A stretch of 64,000 nt of DNA from Carnobacterium divergens (GTDB taxonomy: Bacteria > Bacillota > Bacilli > Lactobacillales > Carnobacteriaceae). The notes beneath the pieces are model-generated. The model ran no database searches and was not told the DNA's origin. It worked only from the letters and a program-made list of their open reading frames with translations. Location of the stretch: contig NZ_LT992558.1 in NCBI RefSeq assembly GCF_900258435.1, forward strand, positions 1,253,246 to 1,317,245, given 5' to 3'. Below, one piece after another: positions 1 to 10,084 of the stretch. Numbering within the stretch: the stretch's first letter is position 1; each line of letters begins with the position of its first letter. The position numbers and the translations under genes were made by a program.

Positions 1-3
1 TCG

Positions 4-378
4 TTATTCTTTTGTAGCGAGTTCTTCTAAATCAGGCATCAATTCAGAAAATTCTTCTAAGTCAGCAGTTAATTTAGTTGCTTTTTCTTCGATTCGACGC
101 ATACGCGGTTCATTTTGAAGCGTAAACTCTTCTACAGACTCAGTCATCTCTTCGGTAAATTCATTTAAGAGAGCGAGTCCTTCTGTACTCAATTCAGTGA
201 CAGCACCTTTCAAGGAATGAATGCTATTTGAAACGTCTTCAACTAACAAGGTTGTGTCTTCAATATAACTTAATGCTAGATCACGATTTTCTTTCCCAGA
301 ACGAGGGGTAGCAAGTAAAGCTGAGACTCCACCGACAATGGAACCAAAAAGTAATCCTTTAAAAAATGGATGTGCCAT
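4..378 (-). CDS. YtxH-like small membrane-associated protein
   Basis: A 124-residue protein with one N-terminal hydrophobic segment (about residues 8-24, FFKGLLFGSIVGGVSALLATP) followed by a Pro-Arg-Ser-Gly-Lys element and a long charged, probably helical tail. This is the layout of the YtxH family (small general-stress proteins of unknown biochemical role). The predicted tail is acidic and rich in Glu. It lies 3 nt downstream of the HIT gene on the same strand, so the two are probably cotranscribed. No catalytic motif is visible. The family call rests on layout and the GxxxG-containing start; function is unknown. Confidence 0.75.
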   Translation of the reverse strand: MAHPFFKGLLFGSIVGGVSALLATPRSGKENRDLALSYIEDTTLLVEDVSNSIHSLKGAVTELSTEGLALLNEFTEEMTESVEEFTLQNEPRMRRIEEKATKLTADLEEFSELMPDLEELATKE

Positions 379-381
379 TTG

Positions 382-810
382 TTAATCCTCCAATTCATGT
401 TGAATAGTTGCTGCAATTTCAGCTAATTTTTCAGGTGGGTATTTTTTCATATTGTTGCCAAAGTGCATAGTAAAATCATCTTTTTTGCCATAGCGAGGAA
501 TTAAATGAAAGTGTGAATGGAAAACAGACTGATAGGCCATCTCACGATTATTGTTAATAATATTCATTCCTTGAATAGCAGGATTTGATTTTTCAATACC
601 ACGAGCGATTTTTGGGATACGACTAAAAACAGTTTGAGCTAAGATTTCATCGTATTCAAAAATATCGGTTACGTGTTTTTTGGGAATCACCAAGGTATGG
701 CCAGGAGTGACTTGTGTGATGTCTAAAAAGGCTAATACATCGTCATCTTCATATACTACATGACTTGGAATTTCATGATTAATGATTTTACAAAAAACGC
801 AATCGTTCAT
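382..810 (-). CDS. hit: HIT family nucleotide-binding protein
   Basis: A 142-residue histidine triad protein, the usual length for the Hint-like branch. The triad H-S-H-F-H is at residues 98-102, followed by LIPR, and the N-terminal zinc-type cysteines are in the C-V-F-C-K motif at residues 4-7. Family members hydrolyse nucleotide phosphoramidates or AMP-linked adducts; the natural substrate in bacteria is mostly unknown. It is transcribed away from ecsA and precedes the YtxH-like gene; the hit-ecsAB divergent pairing is common in Bacilli. Confidence 0.93.
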   Translation of the reverse strand: MNDCVFCKIINHEIPSHVVYEDDDVLAFLDITQVTPGHTLVIPKKHVTDIFEYDEILAQTVFSRIPKIARGIEKSNPAIQGMNIINNNREMAYQSVFHSHFHLIPRYGKKDDFTMHFGNNMKKYPPEKLAEIAATIQHELED

Positions 811-980
811 TTAACTTAACCTTCTTTCTTTGTTCGAAAATGTGTCATTTTGATAGTTTAAATGTATCATAAAAATGATTGAAAGTGAAACGCTAATGCT
901 GAAAAAATAGAAAAATCAACCGACAGAAGTCATGCTATGATATACTAGGATAGAATAAGCAAACGGGAGGATTTACTATA

Positions 981-1715
981 ATGAGTTTAAAAGTAACGAA
1001 TGTAACAGGGGGTTACAGCCAAATACCTGTTTTAAAAGATATCTCATTTGAGGTAGGCAAAGGAAAATTAATCGGCTTAATTGGGTTGAATGGTGCCGGT
1101 AAGAGTACAGCGATTAAACATATCATTGGCTTGATGTCTCCGACAAAAGGATCCATTTCGATTGACGAGTTGACAGTGGAGGAGGATACAGAGAATTATC
1201 GAAAGAAATTTGCATTTATTCCTGAAACGCCTGTTTTATATGATGAATTGACCTTGAAAGAGCATATTGAATTAACCGCAATGGCGTATGACGTGCCGAC
1301 AGATATTGCTTTTGAAAGAGCGAGCAAGTTATTAAAAACGTTTCGTTTAGAAAATAAATTAGAATGGTTTCCAGCTCATTTTTCAAAAGGAATGAAGCAG
1401 AAAGTCATGATTTTATGTGCTTTTTTGGTAGAACCTAGTTTGTATATTATCGATGAGCCTTTTTTAGGTTTAGACCCATTAGGAATCAATGCTTTATTAG
1501 AATTAATGAATGAGATGAAAGCGCAAGGAGCTTCTATTCTAATGTCAACGCATATTTTGGCAACTGCTGAAAGACAGTGTGATGGGTTTATCTTGCTTCA
1601 TAATGGCGAAGTGAAAGCAGAGGGGACCTTAGAAGAAATTCGTGGAAGTTTTAATATGCCAGAAGCCACTTTAGATGAAATTTACATCCAATTAACTAAA
1701 GAAGAGGACAAATAG
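981..1715 (+). CDS. ecsA: ABC transporter ATPase EcsA
   Basis: A 244-residue ABC ATPase. Walker A is GLNGAGKS near residue 36, the signature is the variant FSKGMKQ near residue 137, and Walker B is LYIIDEPF with the catalytic Glu near residue 160. EcsA works with the membrane protein EcsB; in Bacillus the pair affects protein secretion, competence and site-2 proteolysis by RasP, though the transported molecule is not known. A GGAGG site lies 8 nt before the ATG. Its stop abuts the ecsB start, so the two are translationally coupled. Confidence 0.93.
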   Translation: MSLKVTNVTGGYSQIPVLKDISFEVGKGKLIGLIGLNGAGKSTAIKHIIGLMSPTKGSISIDELTVEEDTENYRKKFAFIPETPVLYDELTLKEHIELTAMAYDVPTDIAFERASKLLKTFRLENKLEWFPAHFSKGMKQKVMILCAFLVEPSLYIIDEPFLGLDPLGINALLELMNEMKAQGASILMSTHILATAERQCDGFILLHNGEVKAEGTLEEIRGSFNMPEATLDEIYIQLTKEEDK

Positions 1716-2948
1716 ATGAACATGATTGAAATTTGGAAAAACCGAGTTCGTTTACATCAAAAGAAAATGATGCGTTATATGAAGTATGTCTTTAATGACC
1801 ATTTTGTTTTAGTCTGTTTGTTTTTAATGGGTGCATTAGGTTATGCATACTCTAATTTTTTAAAAAGCTTAACCGGAGATTTTATTTGGAGTCGGCCTAT
1901 TGTGTTAGTTGTTTTTGTGTTATTGATTCTAACAGGAAAGTTAGCAACCTTGATTCAACCGGCAGATGCTGTATTTTTATTGCCAAAAGAAGAGCAGATG
2001 AAGGGCTATTTCAAAGGAGCGAAAATGTATAGTAGCTTATTGCCAAGTTTTATCATTGTATTAATAACAGCCTTTTTAATGCCATTATTAGTAGCCACAA
2101 CAACTCTTACTTTCTTCGATATGGTTTATTTTATCGTAATGTTGCTAATGTTGAAAAACTGGGAATTAGAGTTACAAATTTATGCGTTAAAAGTAAGTCA
2201 AAAGAAAGAGCGACAAATGCTTACGCTTATTAAAGTAGCAACAGTCGCCCTTATTAGCGGGATTTCTTTGTTTAGTTATCCAATAATCGGTGTGGTATTA
2301 GCGATTTTATTAGTTGTGGGAAGTAAAAATGTGCTTAGTAAAAAGGGGAATCATCAAGTGTATCAATGGGAATGGATGGTTTCAAGCGAACAACAACGAA
2401 TGCACCGCATCTATCAATTTATTAATTTATTTACAGATATTCCTTCATTAAAAGGAAAAATTAGACGTCGCAAATATTTAGATGGATTTTTAAAAGGCAT
2501 TAAACCAGTTCATCAAAAAACATTTGACTACCTCTATGCTCGAACGTTTTTACGAGGAACGGAGTACAGTGGCTTGTTCATCCGATTGACGGGTATTGTG
2601 GCTATTTTGATTGTAGTCACCCATTCATTTTACGTTGGACTGTTCTTAGCTGTTATTTTTATTTACTTAACGGGCTTTCAACTAGTGCCTCTTTATTTTC
2701 ACTATGACAATATGGCATTGACGAATTTATATCCTGTTAAAGAAAAAGAAAAATTAGCTGCACTAAAGCGTTTATTGAGGATGATTTTATTTGGTCAATC
2801 AGTGATAATTTTCATTGCGAGTTTAGCAGTTCTTTCCATCTCTGAAAGTTTATTAATGGGAATTGTGGCTCTTGGGTTTAGTGTAGTATTTTGCCAAGTA
2901 TACTTGCCAAGCAGAATTAAAAAGATGACCCTTGCAAAACGTTATTAA
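1716..2948 (+). CDS. ecsB: ABC transporter permease EcsB
   Basis: A 410-residue polytopic membrane protein beginning immediately after the ecsA stop codon. Hydrophobic segments occur in pairs near residues 30-50, 60-80, 110-150, 175-205 and, after a cytoplasmic basic stretch (residues 205-275), near 285-320 and 350-400. The length and arrangement fit EcsB, the membrane partner of EcsA. The gene is followed by two hairpin terminators. Confidence 0.92.
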   Translation: MNMIEIWKNRVRLHQKKMMRYMKYVFNDHFVLVCLFLMGALGYAYSNFLKSLTGDFIWSRPIVLVVFVLLILTGKLATLIQPADAVFLLPKEEQMKGYFKGAKMYSSLLPSFIIVLITAFLMPLLVATTTLTFFDMVYFIVMLLMLKNWELELQIYALKVSQKKERQMLTLIKVATVALISGISLFSYPIIGVVLAILLVVGSKNVLSKKGNHQVYQWEWMVSSEQQRMHRIYQFINLFTDIPSLKGKIRRRKYLDGFLKGIKPVHQKTFDYLYARTFLRGTEYSGLFIRLTGIVAILIVVTHSFYVGLFLAVIFIYLTGFQLVPLYFHYDNMALTNLYPVKEKEKLAALKRLLRMILFGQSVIIFIASLAVLSISESLLMGIVALGFSVVFCQVYLPSRIKKMTLAKRY

Positions 2949-2956
2949 AAAAAAAA

Positions 2957-2997
2957 TCTTGCTCTTTCTATGAATGAAAGAAGCAAGGTTCTTTTTT
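2957..2997 (+). terminator. Rho-independent terminator of ecsAB
   Basis: Stem of CTTGC-CTTTC paired with GAAAG-GCAAG (one bulge) around a 7-nt loop, followed by a T6 run. Confidence 0.8.
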
Positions 2998-3008
2998 AGG
3001 AACAAAAT

Positions 3009-3047
3009 AAAACAGCCCTCACATATTATTAAAGTGAGGGCTGTTTT
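3009..3047. terminator. Bidirectional terminator between ecsB and the beta-glucosidase gene
   Basis: A perfect 14-bp stem: AAAACAGCCCTCAC at 3009-3022 pairs with its complement at 3034-3047. A/T tracts on both flanks allow use from either side; it would end the converging bgl transcript. Confidence 0.85.
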
Positions 3048-3053
3048 GATTGA

Positions 3054-4514
<1,461 letters not shown>

Positions 4515-4540
4515 TCATTTATTTCTCTTAGCATAAACTA

Positions 4541-4560
4541 TGAGATGCATCCCATGTCAA
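4541..4560 (-). promoter_or_regulatory. Promoter -35 and candidate LacI-type operator of the beta-glucosidase gene
   Basis: On the minus strand TTGACA (complement of 4555-4560) is followed directly by a dyad, TGGGATGCATCTCA (complement of 4541-4554), in which six of seven pairs match around a GC centre. It fills the space between the -35 and a TATGCT-like -10, where a bound repressor would block RNA polymerase. The promoter part is firmer than the operator assignment. Confidence 0.5.
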
Positions 4561-4641
4561 ATAAAAATAAAATCTTCTCTGAAATTCCAGTTAAATAATG
4601 CTACAATATGTAATGAATCGAACAAAAAGGAGTGAGCTAGC

Positions 4642-5610
4642 ATGTCGAATATTAATGAAATTGCAAAGCTAGCTGAGGTTTCAAGATCAACTGTTTCACG
4701 AGTGATTTCCAATAATGGCTATGTAAAAGAAGAAACTAGAAAAAAAGTTCAAAAAATTATTGACGAACTTGATTACACACCCAATCAAAATGCCATTTAT
4801 TTAAAAAACGGTGAGACGAAAAATATTGGCATTGTATCACCAGATTTTTCAGATGTATTAACCATTTTTTTGAGTAGCTTTGCAACGGTTGCAAAAAAAT
4901 ATGGCTATCAAGTGACGTTACTTTTAACCGATTACGATAAAAAAAGTGAAGTAGAAGCATTTCAAAAACTAAAGCAAAAACAAATCGATGGTATTTTTCA
5001 TATTGTCCGTTCAAACGAATGGGAAGTGCTTGAAAAATACAGAAAATATGGACCTATTGTGACGTGGCAAAGAGTTCAATCAACAAAAATTGACACTATT
5101 TTTATGGATCATTATGAAGGGTTCAAATTAGGGCTGTATCATTTGTACAAAAAAGGTCATCGTAAAATCAAACCTTTTTTTGGCATTGAAAAAAGTCTCA
5201 ATACAGTCGCACGAGTAAACGCTTGGTACGATTTCTGTCTTGAAAAGCAACTTGATCCTAAGCTAGAGGATATTGTTTATGATTTGCATAGCTCAAATGA
5301 TGGGAGAAAAATTGCTCAATGGTGGGTAAAGGAAACAACGCCTCCAACAGCCATTTTATTTCCAACAGATAATGTAGCGGTGGGCTTTTTAGCAGAAGCT
5401 AGAGAATTAGAAATTGCCGTTCCTAATCAAGTCGCTGTTATAGGATTTGACAATACTTTTATTTCTGAACTATTTAATTTAACAACCATTGATTACCCTA
5501 TGCACTTACAAGCAGAAAATGCTTTTTTTAAACTGTACAATCAATTAAAACATAAAGAATTGCCATTGCATAAGCTTGAATTTAAATTAATTGAACGCGG
5601 TACCACTTAA
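4642..5610 (+). CDS. LacI/GalR family transcriptional regulator
   Basis: A 322-residue repressor. Residues 1-50 form the LacI helix-turn-helix and hinge (INEIAKLAEVSRSTVSRVIS, then YTPNQNA), followed by a periplasmic-binding-protein-like sugar domain (from about residue 60, NIGIVSPDFSD, to the C-terminus with the VIGFDNTFISELFN effector-domain motif). A GGAGTGAGC site precedes the ATG. Divergent placement from the 6-phospho-beta-glucosidase, with a dyad in between, suggests it controls that gene and perhaps itself. The effector is unknown. Confidence 0.9.
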   Translation: MSNINEIAKLAEVSRSTVSRVISNNGYVKEETRKKVQKIIDELDYTPNQNAIYLKNGETKNIGIVSPDFSDVLTIFLSSFATVAKKYGYQVTLLLTDYDKKSEVEAFQKLKQKQIDGIFHIVRSNEWEVLEKYRKYGPIVTWQRVQSTKIDTIFMDHYEGFKLGLYHLYKKGHRKIKPFFGIEKSLNTVARVNAWYDFCLEKQLDPKLEDIVYDLHSSNDGRKIAQWWVKETTPPTAILFPTDNVAVGFLAEARELEIAVPNQVAVIGFDNTFISELFNLTTIDYPMHLQAENAFFKLYNQLKHKELPLHKLEFKLIERGTT

Positions 5611-5715
5611 AAGTTTAAGATTTTTTGAATTTTCAGATAAATGACGTGCGTTGCAGGTTAATTTTTGATATGATAACTTCAAAATAGATGAATGTGTAAC
5701 GAGAGGAGACTAATT

Positions 5716-6576
5716 ATGAAAGTCTTATGGGATGATAAAATAGTAGATCGCAATGAAGTGGAAATTGATATGGAAGATAGAGGCTACCAATTTGGTGATG
5801 GGTTATATGAAGTCATTAGAGCCTATAATGGCACTTTTTTTACAGCTGACGAACATATTGACCGTCTCTTTACAGGAGCTAAAAAAATTGACTTAGTCCT
5901 TCCCTTCACTAAAAATGAATTAAAAGAACGCCTATACAAACTAATGAGAGAAAATGAAATTGAAACAGGCAACATTTATTTTCAAGTAACAAGAGGGATT
6001 GCGATTCCAAGAGACCATTCTTACCCGGATCCAACAAAAGTACCCGCTGTTTTTACAGCATCAACTACCAAAGTCCCAAGGGATCAAGCAAAAATGGATC
6101 GCGGTATTTCAGTGATTACATTGCCTGATATGCGTTGGTTGCACTGTGACATTAAATCAATTAGTTTACTTGGAAATGTAATGGCTAAGCATGAAGCCCA
6201 CAAAGTTGGAGCAGAAGAAGCAATACAGCATCGTGAGGGGATTGTCACTGAAGGGGCTTCGACAAATATGTGGATGGTCAAAGATGGTGTCATTTATACT
6301 CATCCAGATGGCAATTTAGTGTTACCAGGAATCACTAAAATTGTCTTATTAGATGTAGCAAGAAAAGCAGGTATTCCAGTTAAAGAAGAAGCCTTTACAT
6401 TAGAACAATTGAAAAATGCGGATGAAGTCTTTTCATCAAGTACAACGATTGAAGCAATGCCAATTATTGAAATTGATGGCGTTAAAGTGAATGATGGCAA
6501 ACGAGGACCTGTTGTGAAGCAACTTCAAGATTTGTATGTAAAAGCAGTTGAAGACGTTTGTGGGAAAGTTCGATAA
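5716..6576 (+). CDS. dat: D-amino acid aminotransferase
   Basis: A 286-residue fold-type IV PLP enzyme of the D-alanine transaminase type, which interconverts D-amino acids with 2-oxo acids and can supply D-glutamate for peptidoglycan. The N-terminal DRGYQFGDGLYEVIR motif is present, the PLP lysine is in CDIKSISLLGN (about residue 145), and the cofactor phosphate loop is near SSSTTIEAMPI. The ATG at 5716 is chosen because GAGAGGAGA lies 6 nt upstream; a longer frame reaches 5692 but lacks a ribosome site. Confidence 0.93.
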   Translation: MKVLWDDKIVDRNEVEIDMEDRGYQFGDGLYEVIRAYNGTFFTADEHIDRLFTGAKKIDLVLPFTKNELKERLYKLMRENEIETGNIYFQVTRGIAIPRDHSYPDPTKVPAVFTASTTKVPRDQAKMDRGISVITLPDMRWLHCDIKSISLLGNVMAKHEAHKVGAEEAIQHREGIVTEGASTNMWMVKDGVIYTHPDGNLVLPGITKIVLLDVARKAGIPVKEEAFTLEQLKNADEVFSSSTTIEAMPIIEIDGVKVNDGKRGPVVKQLQDLYVKAVEDVCGKVR

Positions 6577-6631
6577 ATATCTAACTATTGATTGCATGAG
6601 AAATTTATGATACGATTATAAAAGTAAACAA

Positions 6632-6663
6632 GGCGCTAGCTCTATCCAGAGTAGCGTCTTTTG
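6632..6663 (+). terminator. Rho-independent terminator after dat
   Basis: Hairpin in which GGCGCTA-CTCT (one bulged G) pairs with AGAGTAGCGTC across a 4-nt loop, followed by TTTT. Confidence 0.75.
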
Positions 6664-6794
6664 TGATGTGGAAGTTTGATTATTTCTAACTAGTCCAATA
6701 AAGGTTCGTTGAAATTCTAAAAAAACAGTCGGTATTTTAAAGCTGTTTAATTAAAATCTACATCGCAAATCAAATGATGATTGGAGGAATCGAT

Positions 6795-8228
6795 GTGGAA
6801 CATGAACATCAAAAATCTCATATTGTAACGATTTTAGGCGTTATTATTATGGGGACATTTGTAACAATATTAAATCAAACCTTGATGAGCACAGCGCTTC
6901 CAAGTATTATGAAAGAATTTTCAATTACAGCAGTAGGTGGTCAATGGTTGACGACGTCTTATATGCTGATTAATGGGATTATGATTCCCATTACAGCTTA
7001 CTTAGTGGAACGATTTACAACAAGGCAGCTTTACTTATTTGCCATGATTTGTTTTACAATAGGAACATTAATTGCAGCAACATCTAGTGTCTATTGGGTA
7101 TTGATTGGTGGAAGAATGATTCAAGCAATTGGTGCTGGAATTGTCTTACCATTACAAACGATTGTGGTTCTGTATATGTTTCCAATTGAAAAAAGAGGTT
7201 CGGCAATGGGATTAATTGGACTTGCGATGAACTTCGCGCCAGCAATTGGTCCTACCTTTTCCGGTTGGGTTGTTCAAAATTACAGTTGGAATATGCTTTT
7301 TTACTTTATTTTGCCTTTTGCAATTCTTGATGTGGTGGTAGCTTACTTTGTCTTGAAAAATGTGAGTGAGGTTGGAAAACCACGTTTAGACTGGTTAAGT
7401 GTCGTCTACTCCACATTAGGATTTGGTGGCTTGCTATTTGGTTTCAGCAATGCCGCTTCTCATGATTTCTTTAGCATCAATGTTGGAGGTGTCCTTTTAG
7501 TTGGAATTGCATCGATTTTATTATTAATTAAACGCTGCAATGCTTCAGAGCATCCTTTGCTTAATTTTAAAGTATTTAAATTCCGTGGTTTTAGACTAAA
7601 TGTAATGATTTCCTTTATTATTTTAGCTGGAATGTATGGTGGAATTATTTTATTTCCAATTTACTTCCAAAGTATTCGTGGGTTTGATCCTATGAAATCA
7701 GGGATGATTTTACTACCAGGTTCTATCGTTATCGCGGTGATGAGTCCAATTACTGGACGTTTATTTGATCGATATGGTGGGAAAATACTAGCTGTTACAG
7801 GACTGTTTCTAATAACCGTTACGACGTTTATGATTGGAAGGTTAACCCTAACGTCTTCTATTTCAACTATTATAGGAATTCAATTGGTTCGATCACTAGG
7901 CATTGCTTTAACCTTGATGCCACTTCAAACAGGAGCCTTTAATGCGGTTCCCTTATCAATGGCAGGACATGCAAGCGCGATGTTTAATACTCAACGGCAA
8001 TTAGCGGGTTCGATGGGAACGGCACTATTTGTTGTTATCATGATGATGGTATCAAATAGTGCAGCTGCATTAAATCAAGGAAGTCCGCAATTGGCTTCGT
8101 TAAGCGGCTTCCAAGCAGTCTTTTTCGTAGTCGGAATTTTTTCATTAATTGGTTTAATACTCAGCATATTTGTTCGAGATGAAGTACCAAAATCAAAAGT
8201 AAAAATTGTCCAAGAGAATACAAAATAA
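6795..8228 (+). CDS. MFS drug exporter, DHA2 family (EmrB/QacA type)
   Basis: A proton-driven multidrug exporter of about 477 residues with 14 predicted hydrophobic segments, the usual number for the DHA2 branch. Early motifs include TILNQTLMSTALPSI in TM1 and QWLTTSYMLINGIMIP in TM2, and a conserved RFGRMIQ-like element appears as GGRMIQAIGAG. I prefer the GTG at 6795: GGAGGA at 6783-6788 is well spaced before it. An ATG at 6774 in frame lies before that site and has none of its own. Substrate unknown; no regulator is adjacent. Confidence 0.88.
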   Translation: MEHEHQKSHIVTILGVIIMGTFVTILNQTLMSTALPSIMKEFSITAVGGQWLTTSYMLINGIMIPITAYLVERFTTRQLYLFAMICFTIGTLIAATSSVYWVLIGGRMIQAIGAGIVLPLQTIVVLYMFPIEKRGSAMGLIGLAMNFAPAIGPTFSGWVVQNYSWNMLFYFILPFAILDVVVAYFVLKNVSEVGKPRLDWLSVVYSTLGFGGLLFGFSNAASHDFFSINVGGVLLVGIASILLLIKRCNASEHPLLNFKVFKFRGFRLNVMISFIILAGMYGGIILFPIYFQSIRGFDPMKSGMILLPGSIVIAVMSPITGRLFDRYGGKILAVTGLFLITVTTFMIGRLTLTSSISTIIGIQLVRSLGIALTLMPLQTGAFNAVPLSMAGHASAMFNTQRQLAGSMGTALFVVIMMMVSNSAAALNQGSPQLASLSGFQAVFFVVGIFSLIGLILSIFVRDEVPKSKVKIVQENTK

Positions 8229-8253
8229 ATGAAATTCGTTAAAATCAGCTTAG

Positions 8254-8311
8254 AAAAACACACTTTTTAGAGATGAAAATGTGAGTTTTTAAGCTTTTTT
8301 TATTTTTTTTG
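8254..8311 (+). terminator. Probable terminator after the MFS gene
   Basis: AAAAAC-CAC-TTTT at 8254-8268 pairs with AAAA-GTG-GTTTTT at 8276-8290 with two mismatches, followed by T-rich sequence (8294-8311). Confidence 0.6.
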
Positions 8312-8331
8312 GTAAAACAGTGTATATATGC

Positions 8332-8360
8332 TTGACGTAGAAGCAGAAGCAACCTAAAAT
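8332..8360 (+). promoter_or_regulatory. Promoter of the ccrZ leader
   Basis: TTGACG at 8332-8337 and TAAAAT at 8355-8360 with the ideal 17-bp spacer. Transcription would begin near 8367, just before the stem-loop at 8375-8403. Confidence 0.6.
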
Positions 8361-8374
8361 AAGGAGTGAATAGA

Positions 8375-8437
8375 ATGATAGATGTCTTTTTGATGTCTAT
8401 CATTTTTGGCTCTAGTAGGTTAAGTTCGTTAATTTAA
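8375..8437 (+). other. Possible 20-codon leader ORF overlapping a stem-loop, upstream of ccrZ
   Basis: ATG at 8375 is preceded by AAGGAGTGAATAG and opens a 20-codon frame (MIDVFLMSIIFGSSRLSSLI) ending at 8437. Its first 12 bases (8375-8386) pair with 8392-8403 (10 Watson-Crick and 2 GU pairs, T5 loop), and TTTT follows. The structure could be a small attenuator or a 5'-end stabilising hairpin. If the promoter at 8332-8360 is used, the ribosome site of the small ORF would be barely transcribed, so its translation is doubtful. Confidence 0.35.
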
Positions 8438-8454
8438 GTTAGGGAATGATTAAG

Positions 8455-9246
8455 ATGGATTTTGAAATAGATACAGGATGGAAATTGCTTCCGGTTGGTG
8501 GAGATACTGGCCAAGCATATATGGGAATTAGAGCAGAAGAAAAGCTTTTTTTGAAGCGAAATTCTTCGCCTTTTTTAGCTGCACTTTCTGTTGAAGGTAT
8601 TACCCCTAGACTTGTTTGGACGAAACGCATCGGTAATGGAGATGTTTTAACGGCTCAAGAATGGTTAAATGGACGTACCTTAGCAAGTGAAGAGATGTCC
8701 TCACCAAGCGTTGCAAAATTATTATATAAAATTCACCATTCAGAGACATTGCGTAAAATGCTGTATCGTGTTGGTGGAGAAGAAGTATCACCAGAAAAAT
8801 TGCTGCGTTCCTATAAAATGTCGTTGCCACATGATTTAGCCATTCATCCGTTGTTAAAAGAAATTTTAGCGAAATTAACTCATGAAGTGACCCAAATGGA
8901 ATCTGTTAAACCACAAGTATGTCATGGAGATATTTACCGTAAAAATTGGTTGCTTTCTGATGAAAATCGTTTGTATTTAGTTGACTGGGATATGGCTGTT
9001 TTAGCTGATCCAGCGATGGATTTAAGCATGTTATTGTGTCAATATGTACCTAAAGAAAACTGGCAAGAATGGCTAGAAAATTATGGGACTATTGTGACCG
9101 ATGAAGTCATCAAACGAATTGAATGGTATGCACTTATTAATTTTTTACAACAAACAAAACGTCATCATTATCAATCGCGTTTTCATGAAATGAATCAGGA
9201 TATTTTAACATTACAAGAAATTTATCAAAGCACTAAAGAAGCTTAG
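8455..9246 (+). CDS. ccrZ: CcrZ/YtmP-like aminoglycoside-phosphotransferase-fold protein
   Basis: A 263-residue APH/choline-kinase-fold protein. The catalytic loop is CHGDIYRKNW (about residues 160-170) and the metal-binding loop is VDWDMA (about 178-183), so the kinase core seems intact. In Streptococcus pneumoniae its homologue CcrZ binds FtsZ and times DNA replication initiation; in Bacillus the homologue is YtmP. The position directly before trmB is conserved and supports this call. Start at 8455 is preferred because AGGGA lies 9 nt before it; an ATG at 8446 is too close to that site. Confidence 0.82.
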   Translation: MDFEIDTGWKLLPVGGDTGQAYMGIRAEEKLFLKRNSSPFLAALSVEGITPRLVWTKRIGNGDVLTAQEWLNGRTLASEEMSSPSVAKLLYKIHHSETLRKMLYRVGGEEVSPEKLLRSYKMSLPHDLAIHPLLKEILAKLTHEVTQMESVKPQVCHGDIYRKNWLLSDENRLYLVDWDMAVLADPAMDLSMLLCQYVPKENWQEWLENYGTIVTDEVIKRIEWYALINFLQQTKRHHYQSRFHEMNQDILTLQEIYQSTKEA

Positions 9247-9250
9247 CAAT

Positions 9251-9288
9251 AGAATTCTCTTCTTTTACAGAAGAGAATTCTGTTTTTT
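9251..9288 (+). terminator. Hairpin terminator between ccrZ and trmB
   Basis: A perfect 12-bp stem (AGAATTCTCTTC at 9251-9262 with 9270-9281), 7-nt loop, then GTTTTTT. It should reduce but need not abolish read-through to trmB. Confidence 0.85.
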
Positions 9289-9327
9289 AACTTACTAATA
9301 ATTATAGAAGCGAAAGAGGAGAATAGA

Positions 9328-9972
9328 ATGCGTTTAAGAAATAAACCAGGGGCACCTGCAAAGATTGCAAATTATCCCCAATACGTGGTAGATACCCCAG
9401 AAAAATGGCAAGGACGTTGGCAAGAACGCTTTGGCAATGCGAATCCTATCCATATTGAAGTTGGGACAGGAAAAGGACGTTTTGTTACTGAAATGGCAAA
9501 ATTACATCCAGAAATCAACTATATTGGAATCGAATTGCAAATGAGTGTTGTCGTTGTAGCGCTTGATAAATTAATTGCCGAAGACTTACCAAACTTACAA
9601 TTACTTCACGTAAACGGTGGAGCATTGACACAATATTTTGCAAAAGGTGAAGTGAGTCAAGTGTACTTGAATTTTTCAGATCCATGGCCTAAAACAAAAC
9701 ATGAAAAACGTCGATTGATGTATCATGATTTCTTAGCAGGGTATGAAGAAATCTTGATTCCACAAGGTGAAATTCATTTTAAAACAGATAATCAAGGGTT
9801 ATTCGAATATTCTCTTCATAGTTTTTCAAAATACGGCATGTTGATTGAAAAAGTGTGGTTGAATTTACATGAAAGTGATTTTGAAGGCAATGTAATGACG
9901 GAGTATGAAGAAAAATTTTCAAATCGTGGACAACGGATTTATCGAGTTGTAGCGAGCTTTCCTAAAAAATAA
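9328..9972 (+). CDS. trmB: tRNA (guanine-N7-)-methyltransferase TrmB
   Basis: A 214-residue SAM-dependent enzyme that makes m7G46 in tRNA. The SAM-binding loop is [11 protein letters not shown] (about residues 44-54) and the family motif [14 protein letters not shown] is at about residues 117-130. Length is normal for the family. AAAGAGGAG lies 7 nt before the ATG. A strong terminator follows. Confidence 0.96.
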   Translation: MRLRNKPGAPAKIANYPQYVVDTPEKWQGRWQERFGNANPIHIEVGTGKGRFVTEMAKLHPEINYIGIELQMSVVVVALDKLIAEDLPNLQLLHVNGGALTQYFAKGEVSQVYLNFSDPWPKTKHEKRRLMYHDFLAGYEEILIPQGEIHFKTDNQGLFEYSLHSFSKYGMLIEKVWLNLHESDFEGNVMTEYEEKFSNRGQRIYRVVASFPKK

Positions 9973-9984
9973 AAGTTCCATTTT

Positions 9985-10026
9985 AAACTGGCAAAAGAGA
10001 ACCTTATCTTTTGCCAGTTTTTTTAA
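9985..10026 (+). terminator. Rho-independent terminator of trmB
   Basis: A 14-bp perfect stem (AAACTGGCAAAAGA at 9985-9998 with 10007-10020) followed by TTTT after the arm's own T3. Confidence 0.88.
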
Positions 10027-10084
10027 AAATAAAAAAACAAGCCCTATTAAATGGCTTGCTAAACTATAGTTACAAAGGAGGAGT

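Noticed and set aside
4757-5014. Minus-strand frame inside the LacI-family gene
   Set aside because: Codon pattern and domain structure support only the plus-strand regulator.
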